Shown: piece after piece, positions 53,519-63,390 of the stretch | Layout of the letters: each line of letters starts with the position of its first letter | Position numbering within the stretch: the first letter of the stretch is position 1 | Assembly: GCF_017589465.1 (NCBI RefSeq) | Contig: NZ_JAELYA010000002.1 | Location: forward strand, 1-64,000 | Source of the DNA: Pseudomonas schmalbachii | Lineage (GTDB): Bacteria; Pseudomonadota; Gammaproteobacteria; Pseudomonadales; Pseudomonadaceae | Length of the DNA: 64,000 nucleotides | Direction of reading: 5' to 3' | Position numbers and translations under genes: made by a program | Notes under the pieces: generated by a model | What the model was told of the DNA's origin: nothing | Seen by the model: the letters and a program-made list of their open reading frames with translations, nothing else | Databases searched by the model: none

Positions 53519-54754
53519 ATGACTCGGAATCGCCTCACCAAGCCGCTGCTCGCGGCACTCGCCCTGCCCATGGCCTGCCCGGCCATGGCGGGCTTCATCG
53601 AAGACAGCAAGGCCAGCCTGGAGCTGCGCAACCACTACCTGAACCGCGACTTCCGCCAGGACGGCGCGGCGCAGTCGAAGGCCGAGGAATGGGGCCAGGG
53701 CTTCACCGCCCGCTTCGAATCGGGCTTCACCGAAGGCACCGTCGGCGTCGGCCTCGACGCCATCGGCGAACTCGGCATCAAGCTCGATTCCAGCCGCGAT
53801 CGTCGCGGCACCGGCCTGCTGCCGTTCGGCCCGGACAGCAAGGAGCCGGTGGACGACTACAGCGAGCTCGGCCTGACCGGCAAGCTGCGCGCCTCGAAGA
53901 GCGTGCTGCGCGTCGGCACCCTGCAGCCGCTGCTGCCGGTCGTCACCTACAACGACACCCGCCTGCTGTCGTCGACCTTCAAGGGTGGCATGCTGACCTC
54001 GCAGGAAATCACCGGCCTGACGCTCAACGGCGGGCGCATCACCGAAACCAACCTGCGCGACTCCTCGGGCAACGACGACATCGGCTTCGGCGCGGCGCAG
54101 AGCGATCACTTCGACTTCGCCGGCGGCAGCTACGCGATCAACCCGCAACTCGCCCTGAGCTACTACTACGGCAAGCTCGAAGACATCTATCGCCAACAGT
54201 ACGCCGGACTGGTGCACACCCTGCCGCTGGGCGGCGGCTTCAGCCTGCGCAGCGACATCCGCTACTTCGACAGCCGCGGCGACGGAAAGGAGCGCGCCGG
54301 CGAGATCGACAACCGCAACTTCAACGGCATGCTCAGCCTCAGTCACGGCGGCCACAAGGTCAGCGCGGCGTGGCAGCAGCTGTCCGGCGACAGCGCCTTC
54401 CCCTTCCTCAACGGCGGCGACCCGTACGTGGTCAACCTGGTGACCTTCAACACCTTCACCCGCGCCGACGAGGATTCCTGGCAGCTGCGCTACGACTACG
54501 ACTTCGCCGCCCTCGGCATTCCCGGCCTGACCTTCATGACCCGCTACGTCGACGGCCGCAACGTGAAGACCGCGACCGTCGACGACGGCGAGGAATGGGA
54601 ACGCGATACCGACATCGCCTACGTGGTGCAAGGCGGCCCCTTGAAGGGCGTGAGCCTGCGCTGGCGCAACCTGACGTTCCGCTCCGGCAACGGGCTGGAT
54701 ACGGCAATCGACGAGAACCGCCTGATCATCGGCTACACCCTGGCCCTCTGGTAA
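53519..54754 (+). CDS. OprD-family porin for phenylacetate (PaaM-like)
   Basis: The 411-residue porin has a signal peptide (LAALALPMACPAMA-GFIEDS) and OprD-family marks: SLELRNHYLNRDF, KLDSSRDRRGTGLLP, TLQPLLPVVTYNDTRLLSSTFKGG, ending IIGYTLALW. Corresponds to the PhaK/PaaM channel next to the permease in P. putida. Co-transcribed with paaL. Confidence 0.9.
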   Translation: MTRNRLTKPLLAALALPMACPAMAGFIEDSKASLELRNHYLNRDFRQDGAAQSKAEEWGQGFTARFESGFTEGTVGVGLDAIGELGIKLDSSRDRRGTGLLPFGPDSKEPVDDYSELGLTGKLRASKSVLRVGTLQPLLPVVTYNDTRLLSSTFKGGMLTSQEITGLTLNGGRITETNLRDSSGNDDIGFGAAQSDHFDFAGGSYAINPQLALSYYYGKLEDIYRQQYAGLVHTLPLGGGFSLRSDIRYFDSRGDGKERAGEIDNRNFNGMLSLSHGGHKVSAAWQQLSGDSAFPFLNGGDPYVVNLVTFNTFTRADEDSWQLRYDYDFAALGIPGLTFMTRYVDGRNVKTATVDDGEEWERDTDIAYVVQGGPLKGVSLRWRNLTFRSGNGLDTAIDENRLIIGYTLALW

Positions 54755-54772
54755 GGCAACACAACCACCCCC

Positions 54773-54842
54773 GTAGGAGCGGGCCATGCCCGCGACCGTC
54801 ATTACCGGGACAAGAGCATCGCGGACAAGGTCCGCTCCTACA
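54773..54842. repeat. GTAGGAGCGGGCC-type palindromic repeat
   Basis: Left arm from 54773 (GTAGGAGCGGGCCATGCCCG), right arm ends GTCCGCTCCTAC at 54842. It sits between the porin gene and paaZ. Confidence 0.75.
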
Positions 54843-54868
54843 TACAGGCCCCGGACTCCGGAGACTCC

Positions 54869-56926
54869 ATGATGAGCAACACCCCCACCCTGCAAAGCTT
54901 CATCGCCGGCCGCTGGATCGGCAGCCACGGCGCCCAGGCACTGCGCAGCGCGATCAACGGCCAGTCGCTCGCCTACACCCACGAGGAATCCCTCGACTTC
55001 GCCGAATCCATCGCCTACGCCCGCCAGCAGGGCGTGCCCGCGCTGATGGCATTGGACTTCCAGCAACGCGCCGCGCGCCTCAAGGCCCTCGGCAAGTTCC
55101 TGCTGGAGCGCAAGGAGCAGCTCTACGCGCTGTCCCACCACAGCGGCGCCACCCGCGCCGACAGCTGGATCGACATCGAAGGCGGCGCCGGCACCCTGTT
55201 CGCCTACGCCAGCGTCGGCTCGCGCGAACTGCCGTCGGGCAACGTGGTGCATGAAGGCCCGGCCATCCCGCTGGGCAAGACCGGCAAGTTCGCCGGCACG
55301 CACATCCTGGTGCCGCGCGGCGGCGTGGCGGTGCACATCAACGCCTTCAACTTCCCGATCTGGGGCATGCTGGAGAAGTTCGCGCCGAGCTTCCTCGCCG
55401 GCATGCCGTGCATCGTCAAACCGGCCACCGCCACCAGCTACCTGACCGAAGCCGCCGTGCGCCTGATGTACGAATCCGGCCTGCTCCCGGAAGGCAGCCT
55501 GCAGCTGATCATCGGCAGCACCGGCGACCTGCTCGACCGCCTGCAGGGTCAGGACGTGGTGACTTTCACCGGCTCCGCCGACACCGCCGCCAAACTGCGG
55601 GTGAACGCCAACCTGGTGCGCAATTCGATTCCGTTCAACGCCGAGGCCGACTCGCTGAACTGCGCCATCCTCGCGCCCGACGTGACCCCGGATGACGAAG
55701 AGTTCGACCTGTTCGTCAAGGAAGTCGCCCGCGAGATGACGGTCAAGGCCGGCCAGAAGTGCACGGCGATCCGCCGCGCCATCGTCCCCGCCAGACACAT
55801 CGACGCCGTGGCCGAGCGCCTGAGCGCGCGTCTGGCAAAAATCGCGGTCGGCGATCCGTCGGTGGAAGGCGTGCGCATGGGCGCCCTGGCTTCCCACGCC
55901 CAGCAGGCCGACGTCGCCGAGCGCCTGGAGCTGCTGCTGCAGAGCAGCGACCTGCTGTTCGGCGCCAAGGACGGCTTCGCCCCGCTCGGCGAAGGTGTGG
56001 CCGAAGGCGCCTTCTTCGCCCCGACCCTGCTGCGCAGCCGCGATCCGCATGCCGACGGCGGCGCCCACGACATCGAGGCGTTCGGCCCGGTGAGCACCCT
56101 GATGGCCTACGACGACATCGACGAAGCCGTCGCCCTCGCCGCCCGTGGCAAGGGCAGCCTGGTTTCCACGCTGGTGACGAAAGACCCGCTGGTGGCTGCC
56201 AGGGTAGTGCCGGCTGCCGCTGCCTGGCACGGACGCGTGCATATCCTCGATGCCGAAGCCGCGCCGGAATCCACCGGCCACGGCTCGCCGCTGCCGCAAC
56301 TCAAGCACGGCGGCCCCGGCCGCGCCGGTGGTGGCGAAGAGCTGGGCGGCCTGCGCGCGGTCAAGCACTACCTGCAGCGCACCGCCGTACAGGGCTCGCC
56401 GAGCATGCTGATGGCGGTCACCGGCGAGTACGTGCGCGGCGCCAGGGTCGTTGAAACCGAAGTGCACCCGTTCCGCCGCCACTTCGAGGACCTGCAGATC
56501 GGCGAATCGCTGCTGACCCACCGCCGCACCGTGACCGAGGCCGACATCGTCAACTTCGGCTGCCTGTCGGGCGATCACTTCTACATGCACTTCGACGAGA
56601 TCGCCGCGAAGGACTCGCAATTCGGCAAGCGCATCGCCCACGGCTACTTCGTGCTGTCGGCGGCCGCCGGCCTGTTCGTCTCCCCCGGCGTCGGCCCGGT
56701 GCTGGCCAACTACGGCCTGGACACCCTGCGCTTCATCACCCCGGTAGGCATCGGCGACACCATCCAGGCGCGCCTGACCTGCAAGCGCAAGATCGACCAG
56801 GGCAAGGTCAGCCCGAAAGGCGAACCGCAGGGCGTGGTGGCGTGGGACGTGGAAGTCACCAACCAGAACGACGAGCTGGTGGCCAGCTACGACATCCTGA
56901 CTCTGGTGGTGAAGCGCGAGGGCTAA
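54869..56926 (+). CDS. paaZ: Bifunctional ring-opening enzyme PaaZ
   Basis: The 685-residue fusion has an N-terminal aldehyde dehydrogenase (about 1-520; [36 protein letters not shown], catalytic Cys in [11 protein letters not shown]) and a C-terminal MaoC-like hydratase (about 535-680; [36 protein letters not shown]). It opens oxepin-CoA and oxidises the semialdehyde. Adjacent ATGs at 54869 and 54872 are equivalent. It is separated from paaM by a palindromic repeat but on the same strand. Confidence 0.94.
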   Translation: MMSNTPTLQSFIAGRWIGSHGAQALRSAINGQSLAYTHEESLDFAESIAYARQQGVPALMALDFQQRAARLKALGKFLLERKEQLYALSHHSGATRADSWIDIEGGAGTLFAYASVGSRELPSGNVVHEGPAIPLGKTGKFAGTHILVPRGGVAVHINAFNFPIWGMLEKFAPSFLAGMPCIVKPATATSYLTEAAVRLMYESGLLPEGSLQLIIGSTGDLLDRLQGQDVVTFTGSADTAAKLRVNANLVRNSIPFNAEADSLNCAILAPDVTPDDEEFDLFVKEVAREMTVKAGQKCTAIRRAIVPARHIDAVAERLSARLAKIAVGDPSVEGVRMGALASHAQQADVAERLELLLQSSDLLFGAKDGFAPLGEGVAEGAFFAPTLLRSRDPHADGGAHDIEAFGPVSTLMAYDDIDEAVALAARGKGSLVSTLVTKDPLVAARVVPAAAAWHGRVHILDAEAAPESTGHGSPLPQLKHGGPGRAGGGEELGGLRAVKHYLQRTAVQGSPSMLMAVTGEYVRGARVVETEVHPFRRHFEDLQIGESLLTHRRTVTEADIVNFGCLSGDHFYMHFDEIAAKDSQFGKRIAHGYFVLSAAAGLFVSPGVGPVLANYGLDTLRFITPVGIGDTIQARLTCKRKIDQGKVSPKGEPQGVVAWDVEVTNQNDELVASYDILTLVVKREG

Positions 56927-56969
56927 GCCAGCAGCGGGAGATATTCCGGAGCGAGCTGCAATGCCCACC

Positions 56970-57042
56970 GTAGGTTGGCGCTGAGCAACGCGAAGCCCAA
57001 CATCGCCATCGTTGGGCTTCACTGCGTTCAGCACCAACCTAC
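56970..57042. repeat. Intact copy of the IS110 target palindrome
   Basis: Left arm 56970-57001 (GTAGGTTGGCGCTGAGCAAC...) and right arm 57011-57042 (ending CAGCACCAACCTAC). This is the uninterrupted form of the repeat hit twice by IS110, showing CCAACCT directly joined to AC. Confidence 0.85.
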
Positions 57043-57106
57043 GCGGGTTCTGGCTCAGCCACGCGGTTCCGAGGCGTGTTGACCGCCACCATGCCAAGGT
57101 GAAAAA

Positions 57107-57122
57107 CTGTATATCCATACAG
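57107..57122. promoter_or_regulatory. LexA (SOS) box upstream of imuA
   Basis: CTGTATATCCATACAG: CTG, ten bases, CAG, a full consensus LexA site. It lies 52 bases before the imuA start and implies DNA-damage induction of the cassette. Confidence 0.93.
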
Positions 57123-57174
57123 CTATCTCATCCTCCGCAATGGCCAACTCCTTCCTCATCATCAGGTGCTCCTG

Positions 57175-57792
57175 ATGGGCGCTGTCATCGCCCTCGATGC
57201 GCTGCTGGACCAGCGTCGTGTCTGGAAGGCCCAGCACAACGCCCCGCTGCCCGGCGCCCAGCCCACCGGGCATGCTGCGCTGGATGCGGCCTTGCCCAGC
57301 GGCGGCTGGCCGGAGGCGGCGCTCAGCGAGATTCTTTTGCCCAGCGAAGGCATCGGCGAGTTGCAACTGCTCTGGCCGACCCTCGCCCGCCTGAGCGCGG
57401 CTGGTGAGCGGGTGGTGCTGGTAGCGCCGCCGCATGTGCCCTATCCGCACGCCTGGCAGGCCGCCGGGGTGGACTTGCGCCAGTTGATGCTGATCGAGGC
57501 GGATGGCCGCGATGCGCTGTGGGCGACCGAGCAGTGCCTGCGCTCCGGCAGTTGCGGTGCCGTGCTGTGCTGGCCGCAGCAGGCCGACGACCGCGCCCTG
57601 CGCCGCCTGCAGGTGGCCGCCGAAACCGGGCAGACGCTGGCCTTCGCCTATCGTCCGCTGCGCGAGGCGGTGAATCCCTCACCGGCGGCGCTGCGTCTGG
57701 TGCTGGAGGCGAAGCCGCGCCAGCTGCGCGTGCTGAAATGCCGGGGCGGACTGGCGCCGGCGCAGCCCATCCCCGCGTCGGCGTGGAGCTGA
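57175..57792 (+). CDS. imuA: ImuA, mutasome accessory protein
   Basis: The 205-residue RecA/SulA-like protein (GWPEAALSEILLPSEGIGELQLLWPTLARLSAAGERVVLVAPPHVPYPHAWQAAG) is the first gene of the imuA-imuB-dnaE2 cassette. It has been suggested to help recruit the mutasome; it lacks a full Walker A. ATG 57175 is used rather than a GTG at 57166. Confidence 0.88.
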   Translation: MGAVIALDALLDQRRVWKAQHNAPLPGAQPTGHAALDAALPSGGWPEAALSEILLPSEGIGELQLLWPTLARLSAAGERVVLVAPPHVPYPHAWQAAGVDLRQLMLIEADGRDALWATEQCLRSGSCGAVLCWPQQADDRALRRLQVAAETGQTLAFAYRPLREAVNPSPAALRLVLEAKPRQLRVLKCRGGLAPAQPIPASAWS

Positions 57793-57799
57793 GGCGGCC

Positions 57800-59212
57800 A
57801 TGCTCTGGGCCTGCATCCTTCTGCCGCAACTGGCAATGGACGGCGTGCTGCGCGGCCGCGCCGATGCCGACGCGCCGCTGGCCCTGCTCTCCGGTCCGCC
57901 GCAGCGCCGTGTGCTGCAGGCGGTCAACCCGGCCGCCCGCGCCCTCGGCCTGAAGCCCGGGCATTCGCTGCTGGCCGCCCAGGCGCTGAGCCGTGACTTC
58001 AGCACCGCCGACTACGACCTGGCGGAAATCGAGCGCTGGCAGAACTTCCTCGCCGCCTGGGCCTATGGCTTCAGCTCGCAGGTCAGCCTGCACTACCCCC
58101 GCGCGCTGCTGCTGGAAGTGCAGTCCAGCTTCGGCCTGTTCGGACCCTGGCCGCGTTTCGAGGCGCGCCTGCGTGAGGAGCTGACCGGCCTCGGCTTCCA
58201 CCATCGCATCACCGCCGCGCCCAATCCCGCCGCCGCCCGCGTGCTGGCCAACGTCCATGACGGGCTGGCTGTGGAAAACCCTGACGAACTGCGCGATATC
58301 CTCGGCCGCCTGCCGCTGGAGCGCAGCGGCCTTCCCCGGGAAACCGCCAGCGCCTTCGCTCGCATGGGCGTGCGCAGCCTGCGCCAGCTGCTCGCCCTGC
58401 CCCGCGCCAGTCTGGCCCGGCGCTTTGCGCCAGAGCTGCTGCAGCATGTGGACAGCCTGCTCGGCCAGCGCGGGCTGGCCCTGGATTTCTACCGGCCGCC
58501 GGATGAGTTCGATTCGCGCATCGAGCTAAACTTCGAAGTGGAATCACACCAGGCGCTGCTGTTCCCGCTGCGCCGCCTGACCGCCGACCTGTCGGCCTAT
58601 CTCGCCGGGCGCGACAGCGGCGTGCAGCGTTTCAGCCTGCTGCTGGAGCATCGCCAGGGCGCCACCCGGCTGGATGTCGGTCTGCTCGCTGCCGAGCGCG
58701 AGGCGGCGATGCTCTTCGAACTGACCCGCGGCCGCCTGGAACAACTGCAACTACCTGCACCGGTGCTGTCGCTGCGCCTGCTCGCCCGCGACCTGCCGGC
58801 CTTCGTCCCCGAGCATCGCCAGCTGTTCGACGAGCGGCCGCAACAATCCCTGCCTTGGGAACAACTGCGCGAGCGCCTGCGCGCACGGCTGGGCGATGAG
58901 GCGGTGCATGGCATCCGCGCCCTCGCCGATCACCGGCCGGAATGCGCCTGGCAGGCTGGCGATGCCGGCAAACCCGTTCCCCGGCCTAACGATGCACCGC
59001 GCCCCGGCTGGCTGCTGACGGAGCCCGTGCCCTTGCGCGAAGCAAACCTGCGCATCCTCGCCGGCCCCGAGCGCATCGAATCCGGCTGGTGGGATGGCGG
59101 CGACGTGCGCCGCGACTACTACCTGATCGAAACCCGCGATGGCCGGCGCGGCTGGGCCTATCGCACGGTCGGCGACGAGGGGCCGCTGCTGTTGCACGGC
59201 TGGTTCGCATGA
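57800..59212 (+). CDS. imuB: ImuB, Y-family polymerase-like protein
   Basis: The 470-residue Y-family-like protein lacks the usual polymerase acidic triad (its N-terminus reads [14 protein letters not shown], without the DxD of active enzymes). It links DnaE2 to the beta clamp in known systems. Palm and little-finger regions are recognisable ([30 protein letters not shown]). It overlaps dnaE2 by ATGA. Confidence 0.9.
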   Translation: MLWACILLPQLAMDGVLRGRADADAPLALLSGPPQRRVLQAVNPAARALGLKPGHSLLAAQALSRDFSTADYDLAEIERWQNFLAAWAYGFSSQVSLHYPRALLLEVQSSFGLFGPWPRFEARLREELTGLGFHHRITAAPNPAAARVLANVHDGLAVENPDELRDILGRLPLERSGLPRETASAFARMGVRSLRQLLALPRASLARRFAPELLQHVDSLLGQRGLALDFYRPPDEFDSRIELNFEVESHQALLFPLRRLTADLSAYLAGRDSGVQRFSLLLEHRQGATRLDVGLLAAEREAAMLFELTRGRLEQLQLPAPVLSLRLLARDLPAFVPEHRQLFDERPQQSLPWEQLRERLRARLGDEAVHGIRALADHRPECAWQAGDAGKPVPRPNDAPRPGWLLTEPVPLREANLRILAGPERIESGWWDGGDVRRDYYLIETRDGRRGWAYRTVGDEGPLLLHGWFA

Positions 59213-62200
59213 GCGCCGACTACGCCGAGCTGCATTGCCTGAGCAACTTCAGCTTCCAGCGCGGCGCCTCCAGCGCGCAGGAGCTGTTCACCCGCGCCGC
59301 GAAACTCGGCTACCGCGCCCTGGCGATCACCGACGAATGCAGCCTGGCCGGCATCGTCCGCGCCTGGCAGGCGGCGAAGGAAAGCGGCGTGGCGCTGATC
59401 GTCGGCAGCGAAGTGCAGATCGAATCCGGTCCCAAACTGGTCCTGCTGGTGGAAAACCTCACCGGCTACCAGAACCTCTGCCGGCTGATCACCCACGCCC
59501 GCCGCCGCGCCGACAAGGGCAGCTACCGCCTGCTGCGGGGCGACCTCGACCAGCCGCTGGATGGCCTGCTCGCCCTCTGGTTGCCGCAGCAGGAAAGCGA
59601 CGGCCGCTGGCTGCGCGAGCTGTTCCCCGGCCGCTTGTGGCTGGGCGTGGAACTGCATCGCGGCCCGGACGATGCGCAGCGTCTCCAGGAACTGCAGTCG
59701 CTGGCCGCCAGACTGGGAATACCGGCAGTGGCCTGCGGCGACGTGCATATGCACGCCCGCGGCCGCCGCGCCCTGCAGGACTGCATGACCGCCATCCGCC
59801 AGCACTGCCCGGTGGCCGAGGCCGGCGCCTGGCTGTTCCCCAACGGCGAACGCCATCTGCGACCGCGCGAGGTGCTGGTCGATCTCTATCCGGCCGAACT
59901 GCTGGCGGAAACCCTGCGCATCGCCGAACGCTGCACCTTCGATCTCAAGAAGCTGCGCTACCAGTACCCCCACGAACTGGTTCCGGCTGGGCATACGCCA
60001 ACCACCTGGCTGAGCGAGCTGACCGAGAAAGGCATCCACAAACGCTGGCCCGACGGCCCCACGGCAAAGGTGCGCGAGGCCATCGAGAAGGAACTCGGGC
60101 TGATCGCCGAACTGCGCTACGAAAGCTACTTTCTTACCGTCGAAGACATCGTTCGTTTCGCCCGCGAGCGCGACATCCTCTGCCAGGGACGCGGCTCGGC
60201 GGCCAACTCGGCAGTGTGCTTCGCCCTCGGCATCACCGAACTGGACCCGGACCGGATCGACCTGCTGTTCGAGCGCTTCATCTCGAAGGAGCGCAACGAA
60301 CCGCCGGACATCGACGTCGACTTCGAGCACGAGCGCCGCGAGGAAGTCATCCAGTACGTATTCCAGCGCTACGGCCGCCACCGCGCCGCGCTCACCGCAG
60401 TGGTCAGCACCTACCACGGCGCCGGCGCGGTGCGCGACGTGGCCCGTGCGCTCGGCCTGCCGCCGGAGCAGATCGACGCCCTGGCCCGCTGTTGCGGCCA
60501 CTGGAGCAGCAGCGCGCCACCGGTGGAGCGCCTGCGCGAAGCCGGCTTCGATCCGGAAAGCCCGATCCTGCGCCGCGTGCTGGCACTCACCGGCCAGTTG
60601 ATCGGCTTCCCCCGCCACCTGTCACAGCACCCCGGCGGCTTCGTCATCTCCGAACAGCCGCTGGAAACCCTGGTGCCGGTGGAAAACGCGGCGATGGCCG
60701 AACGCACCATCATCCAGTGGGACAAGGACGACCTCGACGCGGTCGGCCTGCTCAAGGTGGATATCCTCGCCCTCGGCATGCTCAGCGCGCTGCGACGCTG
60801 CTTCGACCTGCTGGCGGACTATCGCGGCAAGCGCTGGGAGCTGGCCACGCTGCCGCCGGAAGACCCGGAAACCTACGAGATGATCAGCCGCGCCGACACC
60901 ATCGGCGTATTCCAGATCGAATCGCGCGCGCAGATGGCCATGCTGCCGCGCCTGCAACCGAAGGAGTTCTACGACCTGGTGATCCAGGTCGCCATCGTCC
61001 GCCCCGGACCGATCCAGGGCGACATGGTCCATCCCTACCTGCGCCGGCGGAATGGCGATGAAAAGATCGAGTACGCCTCCGAGGAACTGATCCCGGTATT
61101 CAAGCGCACCCTCGGCGTGCCGCTGTTCCAGGAGCAGGTGATGCAACTGGCGATCGTCGCCGGCGAATACACCCCCGGCGAAGCCGATCACCTGCGCCGC
61201 TCGATGGCCGCATGGAAACGCCACGGCGGTCTGGAAGCGCACCGCCAGCGGCTGACCGGGCGCATGCTCGAACGGGGCTACACGCAGGAGTTCACCGAAC
61301 GGATATTCAGGCAGATCGAAGGCTTCGGCAGCTACGGCTTCCCCGAATCCCACGCTGCCAGCTTCGCCCTGCTGACCTACGCCAGTTGCTGGCTGAAACG
61401 CCACGAGCCGGCCGCCTACGCCTGCGCGCTGATCAACAGCTGGCCGATGGGTTTCTACAGCCCCGACCAGATCCTCCAGGACGCCCGCCGCCATGGCCTG
61501 GAAATCCGTCCGGTGGATGTGCGCCACAGCGGCTGGGACTGCGGCCTGGAAGACAGTGGCCGGGAGCAGCCGGCGATCCGCCTGGGTTTGCGCATGGTTC
61601 GCGGCTTCCGCATGGAGGATGCGCGGCGCATCGAGGCCAGCCGGTGCCAGAGTCCGTTCGCCGATGTCACCGACCTTGCCGTACGCGCCAGCCTCGACGC
61701 CCGCGCCAGCGAACTCCTGGCCGACGCCGGCGCCCTCCGTGGCCTCGCCGGGCACCGGCACAAGGCACGCTGGGCGGTGGCCGGCATCGAGCCGCAGATG
61801 CCGCTGTTCGCCGGCCAGTCGACCGAAGAAACCCCGGTCACCCTGCCGCTGCCGACGCGCGGCGAAGACCTGCTGACCGACTACGACACCCTCGGCACCA
61901 CCCTCGGCCCACATCCCATGGCACTGCTGCGCGCCGCACTCAGGGCCCGGCGCTGCCGCAGTTCGAAGGAGCTGGCCGACGTGGAACACGGCCGCCTGGT
62001 CCATGTCGCCGGCCTGGTGGTCGGCCGCCAGCGCCCGCAGACCGCCAGCGGCGTCACCTTCATCACCCTGGAAGACGAGTTCGGCATGACCAACGTGATC
62101 GTCTGGCACGACCTGGCCGAGCGCCAGCGCCGCCCCTTCCTCGAAGCACGGCTGCTGCAGGTGGACGGCACGCTGGAAACCGAAAGCGGCGTGCGCCATG

Positions 62201-62274
62201 TGCTCGCCGGCCGGCTGCATGACCTGACGCCGCTGCTGAGCGGGCTGGATGTGCGGAGCCGGGATTTCCACTAG
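59209..62274 (+). CDS. dnaE2: Error-prone DNA polymerase DnaE2
   Basis: The 1021-residue C-family polymerase has an N-terminal PHP domain ([39 protein letters not shown]), palm motifs ([19 protein letters not shown] and [22 protein letters not shown]), the DxD aspartates in PDIDVDF, and a C-terminal OB domain ([27 protein letters not shown]). It replicates across lesions under SOS. The start at 59209 shares ATGA with the imuB stop. Confidence 0.94.
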   Translation: MSADYAELHCLSNFSFQRGASSAQELFTRAAKLGYRALAITDECSLAGIVRAWQAAKESGVALIVGSEVQIESGPKLVLLVENLTGYQNLCRLITHARRRADKGSYRLLRGDLDQPLDGLLALWLPQQESDGRWLRELFPGRLWLGVELHRGPDDAQRLQELQSLAARLGIPAVACGDVHMHARGRRALQDCMTAIRQHCPVAEAGAWLFPNGERHLRPREVLVDLYPAELLAETLRIAERCTFDLKKLRYQYPHELVPAGHTPTTWLSELTEKGIHKRWPDGPTAKVREAIEKELGLIAELRYESYFLTVEDIVRFARERDILCQGRGSAANSAVCFALGITELDPDRIDLLFERFISKERNEPPDIDVDFEHERREEVIQYVFQRYGRHRAALTAVVSTYHGAGAVRDVARALGLPPEQIDALARCCGHWSSSAPPVERLREAGFDPESPILRRVLALTGQLIGFPRHLSQHPGGFVISEQPLETLVPVENAAMAERTIIQWDKDDLDAVGLLKVDILALGMLSALRRCFDLLADYRGKRWELATLPPEDPETYEMISRADTIGVFQIESRAQMAMLPRLQPKEFYDLVIQVAIVRPGPIQGDMVHPYLRRRNGDEKIEYASEELIPVFKRTLGVPLFQEQVMQLAIVAGEYTPGEADHLRRSMAAWKRHGGLEAHRQRLTGRMLERGYTQEFTERIFRQIEGFGSYGFPESHAASFALLTYASCWLKRHEPAAYACALINSWPMGFYSPDQILQDARRHGLEIRPVDVRHSGWDCGLEDSGREQPAIRLGLRMVRGFRMEDARRIEASRCQSPFADVTDLAVRASLDARASELLADAGALRGLAGHRHKARWAVAGIEPQMPLFAGQSTEETPVTLPLPTRGEDLLTDYDTLGTTLGPHPMALLRAALRARRCRSSKELADVEHGRLVHVAGLVVGRQRPQTASGVTFITLEDEFGMTNVIVWHDLAERQRRPFLEARLLQVDGTLETESGVRHVLAGRLHDLTPLLSGLDVRSRDFH

Positions 62275-62304
62275 CTGGCCAGGCTGGCTTGGACGCCTTG
62301 CTTT

Positions 62305-62338
62305 TTCTTCGGAAGAATTCTGGCTATATTTGGCTATA
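62305..62338. promoter_or_regulatory. Operator-like elements before the toxin-antitoxin pair
   Basis: TTCTTCGGAAGAA (62305-62317) is a perfect palindrome, followed by two TGGCTATA direct repeats with ten-base spacing (62321-62328, 62331-62338). They overlap the expected promoter, as usual for autoregulated antitoxins. Confidence 0.6.
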
Positions 62339-62356
62339 AATCAGGAGGTACTCACC

Positions 62357-62596
62357 ATGATCACGGTTCCACTGGCGGAAGCGAAGAACAACCTGTCCAA
62401 GCTGGTCGACGAAGCCGCCGAAGGCCAGATCATCACCATTGCCAAACACGGTCGCGCCATGGCTCGACTGGTGCCGGCAAGCAAGCCCACAGGCCAGCGA
62501 ATCGGCGCGATGAAGGGAAAACTGGTGGTTCCCCAGGGATTCGATGAGCCGCTGCCGGACGATCTGCTCGATGACTTCGAGAACAGCAGCCTATGA
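62357..62596 (+). CDS. Phd/YefM-family antitoxin
   Basis: The 79-residue protein has the Phd fold start MITVPLAEAKNNLSKLVDEAAEGQIITIAKHGRAMARLVP (DNA-binding part) and an acidic C-terminus (DEPLPDDLLDDFENSSL) that should wrap the toxin. AGGAGG precedes the start. Overlaps the toxin gene by ATGA. Confidence 0.92.
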   Translation: MITVPLAEAKNNLSKLVDEAAEGQIITIAKHGRAMARLVPASKPTGQRIGAMKGKLVVPQGFDEPLPDDLLDDFENSSL

Positions 62597-62970
62597 GGGT
62601 TCTACTCGACACCCACATCCTGCTCTGGGCGCTGGCCGACGATGAAAGGCTCTCGAGCAAGGCCAGGCGGCTGATCGAGGATGCCAGCGAGATCTACATC
62701 AGCGCGGCCAGCTTCTGGGAAATGACTATCAAGGTCAGCCAGGGAAGGCTCGACGTCGACCTGGATGAAATCCGCGGTTACTGCAGGGAAAGCGGGTTCA
62801 TTGAGCTGCCGATTGCCGTCGAGCACGCCATCGCCGTCAAGGACCTCGAACAACATCACCGCGACCCCTTCGACAGAATCCTGGTTGCCACCGCGATCAC
62901 CGAGCCCATGCGGCTGATCACGGCCGATCCACTCGTGGCGAAGTACACCAGCCTGGCGATACTGGTCTGA
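62593..62970 (+). CDS. PIN-domain ribonuclease toxin (VapC-like)
   Basis: The 125-residue PIN-domain protein has acidic residues D6 (RVLLDTHILLWAL), E43 (SFWEMTIK), D91/D94 (RDPFDRILVA) and D112 (ITADP), the metal-binding set of VapC nucleases. With the preceding antitoxin it forms a type II system. The full set of acidic residues suggests it is active. Confidence 0.92.
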   Translation: MRVLLDTHILLWALADDERLSSKARRLIEDASEIYISAASFWEMTIKVSQGRLDVDLDEIRGYCRESGFIELPIAVEHAIAVKDLEQHHRDPFDRILVATAITEPMRLITADPLVAKYTSLAILV

Positions 62971-63077
62971 TCCGGCGCTCTGTCCCCTCGTGTTTCACCT
63001 GCTGTTTCAGAGCCCTCTGATGGCCGCAACCCCAAGCGCCGCGCTAACCTCCATGCTCGGCATCCAGAGGTCTGGAC

Positions 63078-63308
63078 ATGGACAAGAAAGGCGAAATACT
63101 GGCGTTGCGCTGCATGCTCGAGGCGGTGATCGCGGTGCTGCCGCCTGCGGAACAGAAGCGGGTCTGGCAGCGCTTCCGGCGCAATGCCGCCCTGCTCTAC
63201 CATCATCTGGACGCCATCGGGCAGGATGCCTTCGAGCGGGCTGCGATATCCCTGGCGGCCAGCCGGATGACGCACCGTCCGGACAAGCAGGATCGAGCCC
63301 TGGGCTGA
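63078..63308 (+). CDS. Small hypothetical protein
   Basis: The 76-residue, mostly helical, soluble protein (MDKKGEILALRCMLEAVIAVLPPAEQ...) is not one I recognise. It has no signal peptide. A TCTGGACATG context gives only a weak ribosome site. It stands alone between the toxin and the secretion adaptor gene. Its codon use fits a real high-GC gene, but it could still be spurious. Confidence 0.5.
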   Translation: MDKKGEILALRCMLEAVIAVLPPAEQKRVWQRFRRNAALLYHHLDAIGQDAFERAAISLAASRMTHRPDKQDRALG

Positions 63309-63390
63309 CTGCCCCTGCCACTCCCCCATACACCTCAACCAGAAATCACGACAGGGAACCGGGCCACCGCCCGGCTCCCCGTCCCTGCGA

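Noticed and set aside
53495..57118. Open frame of about 1200 codons on the minus strand across paaM-paaZ
   Set aside because: Antisense shadow of the porin and PaaZ genes; no recognisable domain and no start signal.
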